Shown here piece after piece: positions 31,688 through 39,969 of a DNA stretch of 41,214 bases. The stretch spans positions 1 through 41,214 of the forward strand of contig JACRKZ010000133.1 in assembly GCA_016235455.1 (NCBI GenBank), given 5' to 3'. The stretch is from Armatimonadota bacterium (GTDB taxonomy: Bacteria; Armatimonadota; UBA10988). The position numbers and the translations under genes are program-made. The notes under the pieces were generated by a model that saw only the letters and a program-made list of their open reading frames with translations, did not search any database and was not told where the DNA came from. Position 1 is the stretch's first letter, and each line of letters begins with the position of its first letter.

Positions 31688-33872
31688 TCAGCCGCAGGTC
31701 CGAGCCGCTGTTCTGCCGATGGTCAAGCTTAGGGTTGGGCAGCGTCACCTTCAGTGTTCGCCACTGGCCCGACCCACCCAGCGTGACACCTTCGGCGAAC
31801 GTGTACGGGCCCGTCTCGGAGTCGTACTCGATCGCGAACCGCCCGGTCAGGTCGAGATACTCGATCGTCAGCGTCAGCGGCTGGCCCGGCCGGCGCTCGT
31901 AGCGGTCGTTCACCGCGTAGTAGACGTACTTGATCTGCCCCGCGTCGAGCTTTTGCCGAGCCACGCGCGAGCCCTCGCGGTCGACCAGCTCCCACGGCCC
32001 GTCGGCGGCGCCGCGCAGCGTGAGTCCGCCGTTGGTGCGGTCGGCCTGCCAGGTCACGCTCGGCGCCGGCCAGGCCGGCAGCCGGTGCTCGCCCTGGCGC
32101 TGGGCATAGCGCTTGGCCAGCAGCATGAACGTGTAGGGGTCGACCACGCGCACGTTGGACTCGGGGCGCGCCTTGCCAAGCGCGTCGATGAACTCGCGAT
32201 GCCAGCCGGGGTGGTGCAGGATGGTGCGGTAGGTGATGAAGTCCCAGCCCTCGGCCTTCAGCGTCGATGCCTGCTGCCCGGCGGCCTCCTGCGGCGAGCC
32301 GCCCAAGTCGCTGCGCATGCGCACATACGGCATATCGCCGTGCACGCCGACACTACCGATCTTCTGCGCCACGATGCCCTCGGGCGCGAACTGGGCATAG
32401 GCGTCCAGCCCGGCATCGCTCATGCCGCGCGCGAAGCCGTCGATGACGAAGCCGACAATGCCCAGGTCCCAGCGTCTGGCGTAGGGCTGGTTGTGCGCCA
32501 CCCAGGCGGCGAGGCCCGAGGGCAGCCCGCTGTGCGGTCGCGGCGGCTCCAGCGCGCCGGGATTGAGGTAGCCCGCGCCGGAGTCGCCGGTGATGAACCA
32601 GTCGTTCGGCGTGGCCGATATCCGCGCATAGTGCAGCGCCGGGGCCATGCGGGCCTGGAGGTTCGGGTTCAGCGCCCAGCCCAAGGGCACGCTGCCGCGC
32701 GTCGGGTCGTCCCAGCGCTCGGGGAACATCTGGTACAGCCAGGCCGCCGCATCGTAGTCGCCCACGTAGAACATGATGTAGCTGCCTTGGGTTACCAACC
32801 CGTTGGCATCGAGCAGGCCCCGCGCCTTCAACTCGGCCTCCGTCGGCCGCGCCGTCTGCGGGTAGCGCTCGCGCAGCGGGAAGTGCTGATGGAACGAGCC
32901 GTTGACCAGCCCGCAAGGCCCCAGGGCATCAGCATCCATGTAGGCGTTGTAGGCACTGAGGATCTCGGCGTAGCGCCACTCGGTGGCCACGGGCTCATGC
33001 TTGCCGCCGGCTTCGGCGAAGTTGGTGTACTTGAAGGCCCACGGCACGAACCCGCCGACATGCACCATCTTGCCGCCGTTGCGACCGTAGGCCGAGCGCA
33101 GCAGTTCGTTGAGCGTCCGGTAGTCGCTGCCGACCGCCTGCGCGCGGTCGTCGACGGGCGTCTCGTCGTCCCACGGCAGCAGGTCGAAGAAGAGCGCGCG
33201 GTGGGCGATGAAGTAGTCGTGGTTGGTCAGCGTGCAATTCTGGTGGCCCACATCGCGCCGGGCGGTGAGCCATGCCTGGTCGATGTAGTAGGCCATGACG
33301 GTCGGGTCGCAGCGGCCCGTGTCCAGATACTGCTCGCGCGCCCAGCGGTAGGCCTCGGTCTTGGTGTGCGCCACGCCGCGCAGGTCGCGCACCACCTTCA
33401 GCCGGCCCGAGCCGACCAGGCGCGCATACAGGCTGCCGGCTGACGCATCGAAGCGGATGGGCAGCAGATCCTCGCAGCCGGCCACGGTCGAGGCCAGATT
33501 GGAGCTGGCGGCGAGGTCGGGGTCATAGACGACGACGCCCCGGTACGTCGCGGCATAGCGCGTCAGCAGCGCGTCGAGCGAGGTCTCCTCAACCATGGGC
33601 CGCGCGGCCAGCCACTCGCCGGGCGCGCGCATCTTGGCCAGCCAGTAGTCGTCCCAGCGCGCGATGAAGCGCACGTAGAGGCGGGCAGAGTCACGGTTGA
33701 CCAGCCCTTGCAAGCCCGAAAGGAGGTGCAACTCGTCCCACAGGCGGCGGCGCTGATCGGGCTGGCCCAAATCGAGTTGGGTCAACGGGGTCGCGTCGTA
33801 GCGCACGACCGGTTCGTCGGGCGCGCTAGCAGCCATCATCAGCAGCAGTGGCAAGGCCAGGGGCAGCGGCAT
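31638..33872 (-). CDS. GxGYxYP-family secreted putative glycoside hydrolase
   Basis: GGAG six bases before the ATG at 33872 (MPLPLALPLLLMMAASAPDE) gives a signal peptide and 744 residues. The naming motif appears as GAGYLNP at 432-438 (tyrosine at position 4 and the final proline kept, the sixth residue N instead of Y). Upstream segments LQGLVNRDSARLYVRF and RWDDYWLAKM, and downstream GWDFITYRTILHHPGW, match the build of the GxGYxYP family, found in polysaccharide-degrading loci. The last about 120 residues form a beta-rich C-terminal domain (LTIEYLDLTGRFAIEYDS). Enzyme activity has not been established for most of the family. The stop overlaps the decayed HicB locus. Confidence 0.85.
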   Translation of the reverse strand: MPLPLALPLLLMMAASAPDEPVVRYDATPLTQLDLGQPDQRRRLWDELHLLSGLQGLVNRDSARLYVRFIARWDDYWLAKMRAPGEWLAARPMVEETSLDALLTRYAATYRGVVVYDPDLAASSNLASTVAGCEDLLPIRFDASAGSLYARLVGSGRLKVVRDLRGVAHTKTEAYRWAREQYLDTGRCDPTVMAYYIDQAWLTARRDVGHQNCTLTNHDYFIAHRALFFDLLPWDDETPVDDRAQAVGSDYRTLNELLRSAYGRNGGKMVHVGGFVPWAFKYTNFAEAGGKHEPVATEWRYAEILSAYNAYMDADALGPCGLVNGSFHQHFPLRERYPQTARPTEAELKARGLLDANGLVTQGSYIMFYVGDYDAAAWLYQMFPERWDDPTRGSVPLGWALNPNLQARMAPALHYARISATPNDWFITGDSGAGYLNPGALEPPRPHSGLPSGLAAWVAHNQPYARRWDLGIVGFVIDGFARGMSDAGLDAYAQFAPEGIVAQKIGSVGVHGDMPYVRMRSDLGGSPQEAAGQQASTLKAEGWDFITYRTILHHPGWHREFIDALGKARPESNVRVVDPYTFMLLAKRYAQRQGEHRLPAWPAPSVTWQADRTNGGLTLRGAADGPWELVDREGSRVARQKLDAGQIKYVYYAVNDRYERRPGQPLTLTIEYLDLTGRFAIEYDSETGPYTFAEGVTLGGSGQWRTLKVTLPNPKLDHRQNSGSDLRLINFGGELVVRRLEVGR

Positions 33873-34008
33873 GTCGAGCTCCGAGCGCACAATTGCCCGT
33901 GGATGGCGCCACGCCTTCTTGGCCAGTTGACCGTAACAGCGAGCGCTCTCCGCGTCACCACGACAGAAGGCGACGGCGAGGACTGAACTGAGACGCTGGC
34001 TTGGTGGC

Positions 34009-34335
34009 GTGGGACGCGCGAGTGCGTGGCTGTGCTTGGCCGCGATGGCGATCGCGGGCAGCGCGCTGGGCTGCCCCTGCGATAACGACCGTCAGGAGCT
34101 CTGCGCACCGGGCAGTTGCGGCCCGTCACCGGACTGTGCCTGCTGCGATCCGCTGCTCGTCCGCCACCATTCACACCAGCCGGTGGTCTGCACGGCCGCC
34201 GTCATCGTCGATACCGCGGTCGCCGCGCCGCCCGACCTGCCCCGACCCAGGCCCGAGCCACTCGCGGCCGCGGCCTGCCTGCCCCTGGTCCACCTGCCCG
34301 CCCGACGAGGGCCCCCGGTGCCTGCCGCTGACTGA
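34009..34335 (+). CDS. Small Cys-rich exported peptide
   Basis: A GTG-started 108-residue frame begins with a signal-like segment (SAWLCLAAMAIAGSALGC) and continues with a cysteine cluster: CPCDNDRQELCAPGSCGP then SPDCACCDPLLV. The rest is Pro/Ala-rich. The AxLGC end could act as a weak lipobox, but the -3 position is Ala. No family is recognised and the ribosome site is poor, so it may be a chance frame; the signal plus Cys cluster is what supports it. It lies 55 bases before the prepilin gene, with a hairpin between. Confidence 0.42.
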   Translation: MGRASAWLCLAAMAIAGSALGCPCDNDRQELCAPGSCGPSPDCACCDPLLVRHHSHQPVVCTAAVIVDTAVAAPPDLPRPRPEPLAAAACLPLVHLPARRGPPVPAAD

Positions 34336-34341
34336 CCACCC

Positions 34342-34364
34342 CGACCGCCCGACATGGGCGGTCG
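34342..34364 (+). promoter_or_regulatory. Hairpin in the leader of the prepilin gene
   Basis: A perfect 9-bp stem (34342-34350 with 34356-34364) and a five-base loop sits 26 bases before the prepilin ATG. It may end transcription of the small upstream gene or protect the pilin mRNA; there is no U-tract. Confidence 0.45.
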
Positions 34365-34390
34365 CGTTGCCAGCACGAAAGGCACCATCA

Positions 34391-35038
34391 ATGTCCCATC
34401 AGCAGCGCGGGCGCCGCTCGTCCGCTTTCACGCTCATTGAGCTGTTGGTCGTCATCGCCATCATCGCGATCCTGGCGGCCATCCTGTTCCCCGTCTTCGC
34501 CAAGGCGCGTGAAAAGGCACGCTCCACCAGTTGCCAGTCGAATCTGAGGCAGATCACACTGGCCACGGCACAATACACGCAGGACTACGACGAGAAGGCG
34601 CTGTGCTTCGACCGCGCCTCAGGCTACTCGTGGTTCAGCCCACTGCAGCCGTACATCAAGAGCGCGCAGGTGTTCGTCTGTCCCTCGCTGGGCAGTCGGC
34701 CGGCGAACATCACGGTGCGCACCGATTACGTCGTGAACGGCCTGTTCTGCTGCTTCGCCATGTCGGTCGCGGACTTCAAGACGCCGACAGAGCAGATCCT
34801 GTTCGCGGAGCGGGCCCGGGCCGCCAACGAGGAGGAGTACCACGCGTACTACCTGGGCACCGGCGCGCCCATTGTGGAGTACCAGAATCTGGACCCGGCA
34901 CGCCACCAGGACGGCGCGAACTACGCCTTCGTGGATGGTCACGTCAAGTGGCTGAAGTGGGGCTCGACGCTGGCTCCCAGCAACAACCCCAACATCGGGC
35001 CGACGCTACACAATCGCGAAAACTACCCGGCCCCCTGA
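34391..35038 (+). CDS. Type IV pilin-like protein, prepilin motif with H-X9-DG C-terminus
   Basis: AAAGG lies eight bases before the ATG. The 215-residue product starts with MSHQQRGRRSSAFTLIELLV: the class III prepilin cleavage motif with hydrophobic helix and Glu+5. It continues FPVFAKAREKARSTSCQSNL, a block abundant in Armatimonadota. The C-terminus has HQDGANYAFVDGHVK, where H is followed by nine residues then DG, as in the DUF1559/prepilin-like family. A prepilin peptidase should remove the leader and the helix should insert into a pseudopilus or membrane assembly. Middle cysteines (FVCPSLGS, LFCCFAMS) may form disulfides. Its exact cell-surface role is unknown. Confidence 0.92.
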   Translation: MSHQQRGRRSSAFTLIELLVVIAIIAILAAILFPVFAKAREKARSTSCQSNLRQITLATAQYTQDYDEKALCFDRASGYSWFSPLQPYIKSAQVFVCPSLGSRPANITVRTDYVVNGLFCCFAMSVADFKTPTEQILFAERARAANEEEYHAYYLGTGAPIVEYQNLDPARHQDGANYAFVDGHVKWLKWGSTLAPSNNPNIGPTLHNRENYPAP

Positions 35039-35049
35039 CCAACCGCTGC

Positions 35050-35079
35050 GGAGGGCGTCGACCGCGGTCGGCGCCCTCC
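35050..35079. terminator. Long hairpin between convergent genes
   Basis: GGAGGGCG (35050-35057) pairs with CGCCCTCC (35072-35079), continued by a T-G wobble and CGAC/GTCG around a CGCG loop, so about 13 pairs. It lies between the stops at 35038 and 35089 and can act in both directions. Confidence 0.65.
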
Positions 35080-35088
35080 AGGCCGGTC

Positions 35089-35787
35089 CTACTCCATCCA
35101 GTCGACGCGGCCGCTCTTGAGGTCGTAGATGCCGCCGGCCAGGCGCACATTTGCGCCGCCGATGGCCTTGAACAGCACGGGCCGGCTGGCCGCCAACTGC
35201 GCCATCACGTTGCTCACGTTGCACTGCACGGCGTTGGCCAGCGGGTCTCCCTGCAGAGCGCGGCTGCGCACCACGGCCGGCGTGATGGCGTCGATCAGCG
35301 AGCCCACGTAGCCCTCGGGCCGCGCGCGCTTAGCCAGCGACTCGATGGTGGCCTTGACCGCGCCGCACTCGCTGTGGCCGAGCACCGCGATGGTCGGCAC
35401 GTGCAGGTGCTCCACGGCGTACTCGACCGAACCGACGCTGGCCGCGTCGAGCACCTCGCCTGCGCTCCGCACCACGAACAGTTCACCGAGGCCGGCATCG
35501 AAAATGAGCTCGGGCGGCACCCGCGAATCGGAGCACGCCACGACCACGGCATAGGGGTGCTGCCCCTCGAGCAGGTGCTCACGCCGGCTGGCCGACTGGC
35601 CGGGATGCTGCGGATGGTCGGCCACGAAGCGGGCGTTGCCTTGCTTGAGCCGGACCAGGCCGTCGCGCACATCCGTGTCGGGCTCGGAACCGACCTTGAC
35701 CAGCGAGACCGCGACGAACAACGCGGCCAGCCCCACCACCAGCACCAGGGCCAGTGTCTTGACCTGGTCTCGTTCCCTCTGCATCAT
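35089..35787 (-). CDS. Membrane-anchored beta-class carbonic anhydrase
   Basis: GGGAGG abuts the ATG at 35796 but is nine bases from the ATG at 35787, so the latter is the likely start (232 residues). Residues 11-30 (TLALVLVVGLAALFVAVSLV) form one membrane anchor with the catalytic domain after it. The active-site set is complete: C85-S-D87-S-R89, and H138-S-E-C141 in LGHSECGAV, giving the Cys/His/Cys zinc ligands plus the Asp-Arg pair. It interconverts CO2 and bicarbonate, here probably at the outer face of the membrane. An anchored N-terminus is uncommon for this class. It converges with the prepilin gene and diverges from endonuclease V. Confidence 0.92.
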   Translation of the reverse strand: MMQRERDQVKTLALVLVVGLAALFVAVSLVKVGSEPDTDVRDGLVRLKQGNARFVADHPQHPGQSASRREHLLEGQHPYAVVVACSDSRVPPELIFDAGLGELFVVRSAGEVLDAASVGSVEYAVEHLHVPTIAVLGHSECGAVKATIESLAKRARPEGYVGSLIDAITPAVVRSRALQGDPLANAVQCNVSNVMAQLAASRPVLFKAIGGANVRLAGGIYDLKSGRVDWME

Positions 35788-35812
35788 GGCGTTCATCCTC
35801 CCAGCACCGTCC

Positions 35813-35840
35813 ATTGTCGCACGGATCGCGCTATCATCAA
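35813..35840 (-). promoter_or_regulatory. Candidate promoter of the carbonic anhydrase gene
   Basis: On the minus strand, TTGATG (35840-35835), 16 bases, then GACAAT (35818-35813), predicting a start near 35806 and a short leader to the ATG at 35787. The match is moderate. The endonuclease V ribosome site lies on the other strand of the same region. Confidence 0.33.
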
Positions 35841-35858
35841 CCGCCGGAGGCCAGGGCG

Positions 35859-36500
35859 ATGACCACCGCACAAGCGGTCGACCAGCAACTGGCGCTACGC
35901 GCCGCGGTGCGCACCGAGCCGCTCGACATAGCTAAGGTGCGACTGGTGGCTGGTGCTGACATCTCCTATCGTCGCTGGGACGAGGATCTGCGCGTGGCCA
36001 TCACCGTGGTCAGCCTGCCTGATCTGGCGCTGGCGGAAGTGGTGACGCTCACCACGCGCTCACCGTTCCCGTATGTGCCGGGCCTGCTGAGCTTCCGCGA
36101 GCTGCCGCCGCTGCTGGCGGCGTGGCAGCAGTTGCGAGTGCGACCCGATGCCCTGCTCTGCGACGGCCATGGCCGCGCCCATCCGCGGCGCTTCGGGCTG
36201 GCCTGCCACGCCGGCCTGACGCTCGACCTGCCGTCCGTGGGCTGCGCCAAGTCGGTACTGGTTGGCCGGGCCGAGCCGCCGGGCGACTGGCGCGGCGCCA
36301 CTAGCGAGTTGCGGCTCGATGGCGAGGTCATCGGCCGGGCGCTGCGCACGCGAGCCGGCGTCAAGCCCGTCTACGTGTCCGTGGGCCACCGCGTGACACT
36401 CGACGACGCGGTCGCCCTGGTGCTGGCCTGCCAGCGGAAGTACCGGCTGCCCGAGCCCACACGGCTGGCCCACCAGCAGGCGCAGCCGCCGCGCGCCTAG
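35859..36500 (+). CDS. nfi: Endonuclease V
   Basis: GGAGG eight bases before the ATG at 35859 fixes the start (213 residues, usual for the family). Catalytic residues are in place: D34 in GADISY, E81 in PYVPGLLSFRE and D102 in CDGHGRAHPRRFG; the spacing of 21 residues between E81 and D102 matches that known for the family. K131 in GCAKSVLVG is also conserved. The enzyme cuts one phosphodiester 3' of deaminated bases (inosine, uracil) in DNA repair. Its TAG overlaps by four bases the stop of the opposing PAS gene in a shared CTAG. Confidence 0.93.
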   Translation: MTTAQAVDQQLALRAAVRTEPLDIAKVRLVAGADISYRRWDEDLRVAITVVSLPDLALAEVVTLTTRSPFPYVPGLLSFRELPPLLAAWQQLRVRPDALLCDGHGRAHPRRFGLACHAGLTLDLPSVGCAKSVLVGRAEPPGDWRGATSELRLDGEVIGRALRTRAGVKPVYVSVGHRVTLDDAVALVLACQRKYRLPEPTRLAHQQAQPPRA

Positions 36501-37702
36501 ATCGCGGCGCCGGACTCGCGCTTGGCGCGCTCAAAGCAGTCGGGGCAGATGCCATGGCTGAAATGTGCGTCGGTGTGCTGGGAGATGTACTGCTCCAACT
36601 GGTCCCACGACTCGCGCTCATTGCGAATCTTCTTGCAGTACATGCAGATGGAGACGATCCCCTCGAGCCGCTTGACCCGGTCCAGGCTGGCCTGCAGCAC
36701 GGCCTTCTGCTCCTCGAGCGCGGCCTGCTGGCGCTTCTGCTCGCCGATATCGGTGAGCGAGAAGACCGCATAGGCTTGCGCCCGCTCGGGGTAGATGCTG
36801 GTGCCCTGCAGCCACACCATGACGGTCTGGCCGTCCTTGCCGGTGAACGGCACCTCGCCGCGGTACACCCCGCGGTCGCGAATGCCTTCGTAGAACAACC
36901 GGCCATAGTGCTCGAACTCGGCGTCGGTGGCGTACAGGCAGCGCGTGCCGCGGTTGGTCAGTTGGCCCGGCGGCCAACCCAGCATCGCCTCCATGGCCGG
37001 ATTGCAGCGCACGATGACCCGGTCGCGCAAGATGCACAGGCCCGAGGGCAGAGTCTCGAGCACGGCGGTCTCCTCGCCCAGGACCTCCTGCAATTGCTGC
37101 TCGGTGGCGCCCTGCGCCAGCAGCAGCACGCCAAAACCGTTGGTCAGCATCAGCAGATAGAGCGAGCCATACAGCAGCAGATGGATCGGATGGTCGGCGA
37201 ACAGGTTCGTCTCGGGCGGCGCGGTCAGCGCCCATCCGGCCCGGGCCAGCAGCACCCCGACGACCACCAACTGGCTCACACCGAGCAGCAACCGCAGCAC
37301 TCGCGGCTCGCGCCTGGCGCGCACCATGGCCCACCCGCCTTGGGCCGGAAACAGGGCCAGCATCAGCGAAGCCAGCAGCACGCGGTGGGCCGGGGTCAGC
37401 AGCGCCAGCAGCAACGACGCGCCCAGGATCAACAAGGCCGATGCCGCTCGCCAGCGCGCCGTGGGTGGCCGGCCGACCAACGTCAGCATCGTCGCGCATT
37501 CGTAGGCCGCTCCCAGGTACAGCAGCAGGTTGCCACCCGACACACCGATGAGCGTGGGCAACACGTCGCGCAGGCAGATGAGTATGATGCCCGCGCCCTG
37601 CAAGAGCCGAGCAGCGACGAAATACGGAAGACGTCGCTCCCGCTGCTCACGCCACTGGTAGGCGGCCAGCGCCAAGCCAAAGACGACGTAGCCCGCCGCC
37701 AG
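36497..37702 (-). CDS. Seven-helix membrane sensor with PAS domain and C-terminal CxxC pair
   Basis: About 400 residues: seven predicted membrane helices (for example AAGYVVFGLALAAYQW, ARLLQGAGIILICL, NLLLYLGAAYE), then a coiled segment, a PAS domain (VLETLPSGLCILRDRVIVRC to VFSLTDIGEQK), a second coil, and a conserved end: IVSICMYCKKIRNERESW and GICPDCFE with two CxxC pairs. This end occurs in many PAS and response-regulator proteins. No kinase, GGDEF or HD output is attached. The start is unclear: no in-frame ATG, GTG or TTG precedes the first helix. A CTG at 37702 with GAGG five bases upstream is the best candidate; the open frame continues far upstream only as a shadow of the M20 gene. 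Confidence 0.78.
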   Translation of the reverse strand: MAAGYVVFGLALAAYQWREQRERRLPYFVAARLLQGAGIILICLRDVLPTLIGVSGGNLLLYLGAAYECATMLTLVGRPPTARWRAASALLILGASLLLALLTPAHRVLLASLMLALFPAQGGWAMVRARREPRVLRLLLGVSQLVVVGVLLARAGWALTAPPETNLFADHPIHLLLYGSLYLLMLTNGFGVLLLAQGATEQQLQEVLGEETAVLETLPSGLCILRDRVIVRCNPAMEAMLGWPPGQLTNRGTRCLYATDAEFEHYGRLFYEGIRDRGVYRGEVPFTGKDGQTVMVWLQGTSIYPERAQAYAVFSLTDIGEQKRQQAALEEQKAVLQASLDRVKRLEGIVSICMYCKKIRNERESWDQLEQYISQHTDAHFSHGICPDCFERAKRESGAAI

Positions 37703-37784
37703 AGCATCCTCGTGGCAGACCCGTAGTAACCACGCTTGACCGCTGGCGCCGCGCGACGGATTCGTGGTCGGGCGCCGGCGCCCC

Positions 37785-37813
37785 CTGCAATCGGCCGGCT
37801 GGTGTCGTACACT
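37785..37813 (+). promoter_or_regulatory. Candidate promoter of the M20 peptidase gene
   Basis: CTGCAA (37785-37790), 17 bases, then TACACT (37808-37813), 55 bases before the GTG at 37868. Four of six -10 positions match consensus. Confidence 0.4.
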
Positions 37814-37867
37814 ACCGTGCGGGGTCGCGCTCGCGAACGATTGGCGTACGCTCCTTGGAGGCTCGTT

Positions 37868-39064
37868 GTGAACCAGGATGCATCGGACCTGCTGGCGGCG
37901 ATGAGAGCCCACTGCACCGCCCACAACGAGGCTCACGACGACGACCACATCACCCTCAGCGAGATCCCCGCGCCAGCCTATGACGAGGGCCGACGGGGCG
38001 ATCACCTGGCCCTGCGCTTCGCGCAACTCGGGCTCGAAGCCATCGAGCGCACGCCCGTGGGCAACCTGCTGGCGCGCGTCGGCGCGGCCCACGATGGGCC
38101 TCGCATCGTGGTCTCGGCCCACCTCGATACGGTCTTTGCCCCCGACACCAAGCTCACCGTCCGACGCGACGGGCAGTTGCTCCATGGGCCGGGCATCGGC
38201 GACGACGCCTCGGGGTTGGCCCTGATGCTGGCGCTCGCCCAAGCCTGGCTGGCCGTCGGCGTCGAGGTGCCGGGTGAACTGTGGCTGGTGGCCACTGTCG
38301 GCGAGGAGAGCGTGGGCAACCTGCGCGGCGCGCGTGAACTGGCCGAGCAGGGCATCGCCGGTCGGCCGATCGACGCCTTCATCACGCTCGACAGCGCCGT
38401 GCCGGGCCAGATCATCCGCCACGGCACGCACTCGCGCAACCACCTCATCACGCTCAGCGGGCCGGGCGGCCATGCCTGGGGCGAGTATGGCGTCGTCAAC
38501 CCCAACCTGGTGATGGCCCAGATCGTCGCCAAGGTGGCCGGCTACCGGCCGCCGCGCATGCCGCGCACCACGCTCAATTGCGGCCTCCTGCACGGTGGCT
38601 TCGCGCCGAACGCTATCCCCGAACGCACCGAGGGGCATCTCAACCTGCGCAGCGAGTGCGGTGCGGAGATGGCCCGGCTCGATGCCTTCGCTCGTGCCGC
38701 CGTGGCCGAGGCCGTCCGCGAGGCCAACGACCGGCGCACCCACGGCCCCGAGTTGCGGGCGGACGTGCAGATCACCGCCCGGCATGGCGGGCAGACCCCC
38801 CCCGAGTCGCCGCTGGTGCAGGCCGCCGTGGCGGCGGCGCGGCGGCAGGGCTGGGCCATCTCGCATCCCTACAGCTCAACCGACGCCAACGCCTTCATGC
38901 CCGCCGGCATTCCGGCGGTTTGCCTCTACCGCGGTGACGGCGGCGGCGAACACACGCTGGAGGAGTGGTACAACAAGAGCACGCGCCCTGTCGCGGTCGA
39001 GGCGCTGGCCGAGACCATTCTGGGGTGGTTCGAGCGGCTCACTCAGGACGACGCCACCAGGTGA
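37868..39064 (+). CDS. M20-family metallopeptidase
   Basis: GGAGG six bases before the GTG at 37868 is the best start, with no competing ribosome site upstream. The 398-residue product has the M20 set: H85 and D87 in VSAHLDTVF, D112/D113 in GIGDDASG, the catalytic and ligand pair E146-E147 in VGEESVG, D in HPYSSTDANAF, and H in GGGEHTLEEW. The lid domain spans about 190-310 (LSGPGGHAWGEYG). It is cytoplasmic and binds two metals; members hydrolyse peptides, N-acyl amino acids or carbamoyl groups. The 3' end overlaps the methyltransferase gene by 26 bases on the opposite strand. Confidence 0.92.
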   Translation: MNQDASDLLAAMRAHCTAHNEAHDDDHITLSEIPAPAYDEGRRGDHLALRFAQLGLEAIERTPVGNLLARVGAAHDGPRIVVSAHLDTVFAPDTKLTVRRDGQLLHGPGIGDDASGLALMLALAQAWLAVGVEVPGELWLVATVGEESVGNLRGARELAEQGIAGRPIDAFITLDSAVPGQIIRHGTHSRNHLITLSGPGGHAWGEYGVVNPNLVMAQIVAKVAGYRPPRMPRTTLNCGLLHGGFAPNAIPERTEGHLNLRSECGAEMARLDAFARAAVAEAVREANDRRTHGPELRADVQITARHGGQTPPESPLVQAAVAAARRQGWAISHPYSSTDANAFMPAGIPAVCLYRGDGGGEHTLEEWYNKSTRPVAVEALAETILGWFERLTQDDATR

Positions 39065-39890
39065 TGAAGTGGCGTGCCAGGCCCGACCGTTCACGGAACA
39101 GCTTGTGCGACCGCCAGATCAGGAAGCCCAGTGGGCCAGGCACGAAACCGACCTCGTCGACCGGCTCCAGACCAACACGCGCCATGAACCCGGCCAGATG
39201 GGTCCGAGCCATGGTGAGCATGTGCTGGTGGGGCCACGTGGTGACCTCAAAGGCCGTCCGCCGGCGCGCCCGCCAGTTGTTGCCGTCGGGCACTTCCACC
39301 ATCAGCAGCCCGCCCGGCCGCATCACACGCTTCATCTCGGCCAGCGCGCGATAGACCTCGATATCGTGCTCCAGCACGTGGCGCGCATGCACCAGGTCGA
39401 TGCTCTGGTCCTCGAACGGCATCGCTGTCATGCTGCCGAGGCGAATGTCCAGGCCGTTCTGCTTGGCCAGGTCCACCATCGGCTGCGCCAGGTCCACGCC
39501 GTGCGTGCGCCAGCCAACTTGGTTGCCCGCCTCCAGCATGTAGCCGTAGCTGGGGCCGATGTCGAGGAAATCACCCCGCTCCGGATGCATGGCGCTGAGC
39601 ACGCGCCAACGATGGCCGGCCGTGCGTCGCTTGCGCGGCAGGTAGCGGCCGTAGAGGTTGTAGTGATAGTCGAGATCGTAGTCGACCTCGGGCAGATCCG
39701 CGGGATCGCACGGATTGGCGTTCACCCACAACGCACAGTCCTCGCACCGATGCCATTGGCAATCGGCGCGTTCTCCCTGGAAGGTCTGCCTCCGCGGGCT
39801 GCCACACCATGGGCAGCGGTCCGCGGCGAACGCTAGCAGGCAAGCATCAAGATCGGGTGCGCCTGGCGGCACGGTGAGGCCACGGGTCAT
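39039..39890 (-). CDS. SAM-dependent methyltransferase with N-terminal zinc ribbon
   Basis: The ATG at 39890 has GGAG eleven bases upstream. The 283-residue product opens with a zinc ribbon, CPWCGSPRR then CQWHRCEDC (two CxxC pairs). A class I methyltransferase follows: motif I DIGPSYGYMLEAG, then GVDLAQPMVDLAKQ, DLVHARHVLEH and VMRPGGLLMVEVPDG. The pattern resembles methyltransferases of cell-surface glycan or sugar tailoring (Methyltransf_11/23 group). The acceptor cannot be predicted. It converges with the M20 gene, with a 26-base overlap of the 3' ends. Confidence 0.9.
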   Translation of the reverse strand: MTRGLTVPPGAPDLDACLLAFAADRCPWCGSPRRQTFQGERADCQWHRCEDCALWVNANPCDPADLPEVDYDLDYHYNLYGRYLPRKRRTAGHRWRVLSAMHPERGDFLDIGPSYGYMLEAGNQVGWRTHGVDLAQPMVDLAKQNGLDIRLGSMTAMPFEDQSIDLVHARHVLEHDIEVYRALAEMKRVMRPGGLLMVEVPDGNNWRARRRTAFEVTTWPHQHMLTMARTHLAGFMARVGLEPVDEVGFVPGPLGFLIWRSHKLFRERSGLARHFITWWRRPE

Positions 39891-39969
39891 ACGAGCAGTC
39901 TCTCCGGACAGCCTCAACCAGTCGGCGGCCCGAGCTTCGCCACCCAGGCCACCGACTGGTCGAAGGCTC

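Noticed and set aside
37703..38866. 5' extension of the 7TM-PAS frame to 789 residues
   Set aside because: The added part is antisense to the M20 peptidase and has no membrane or domain character.
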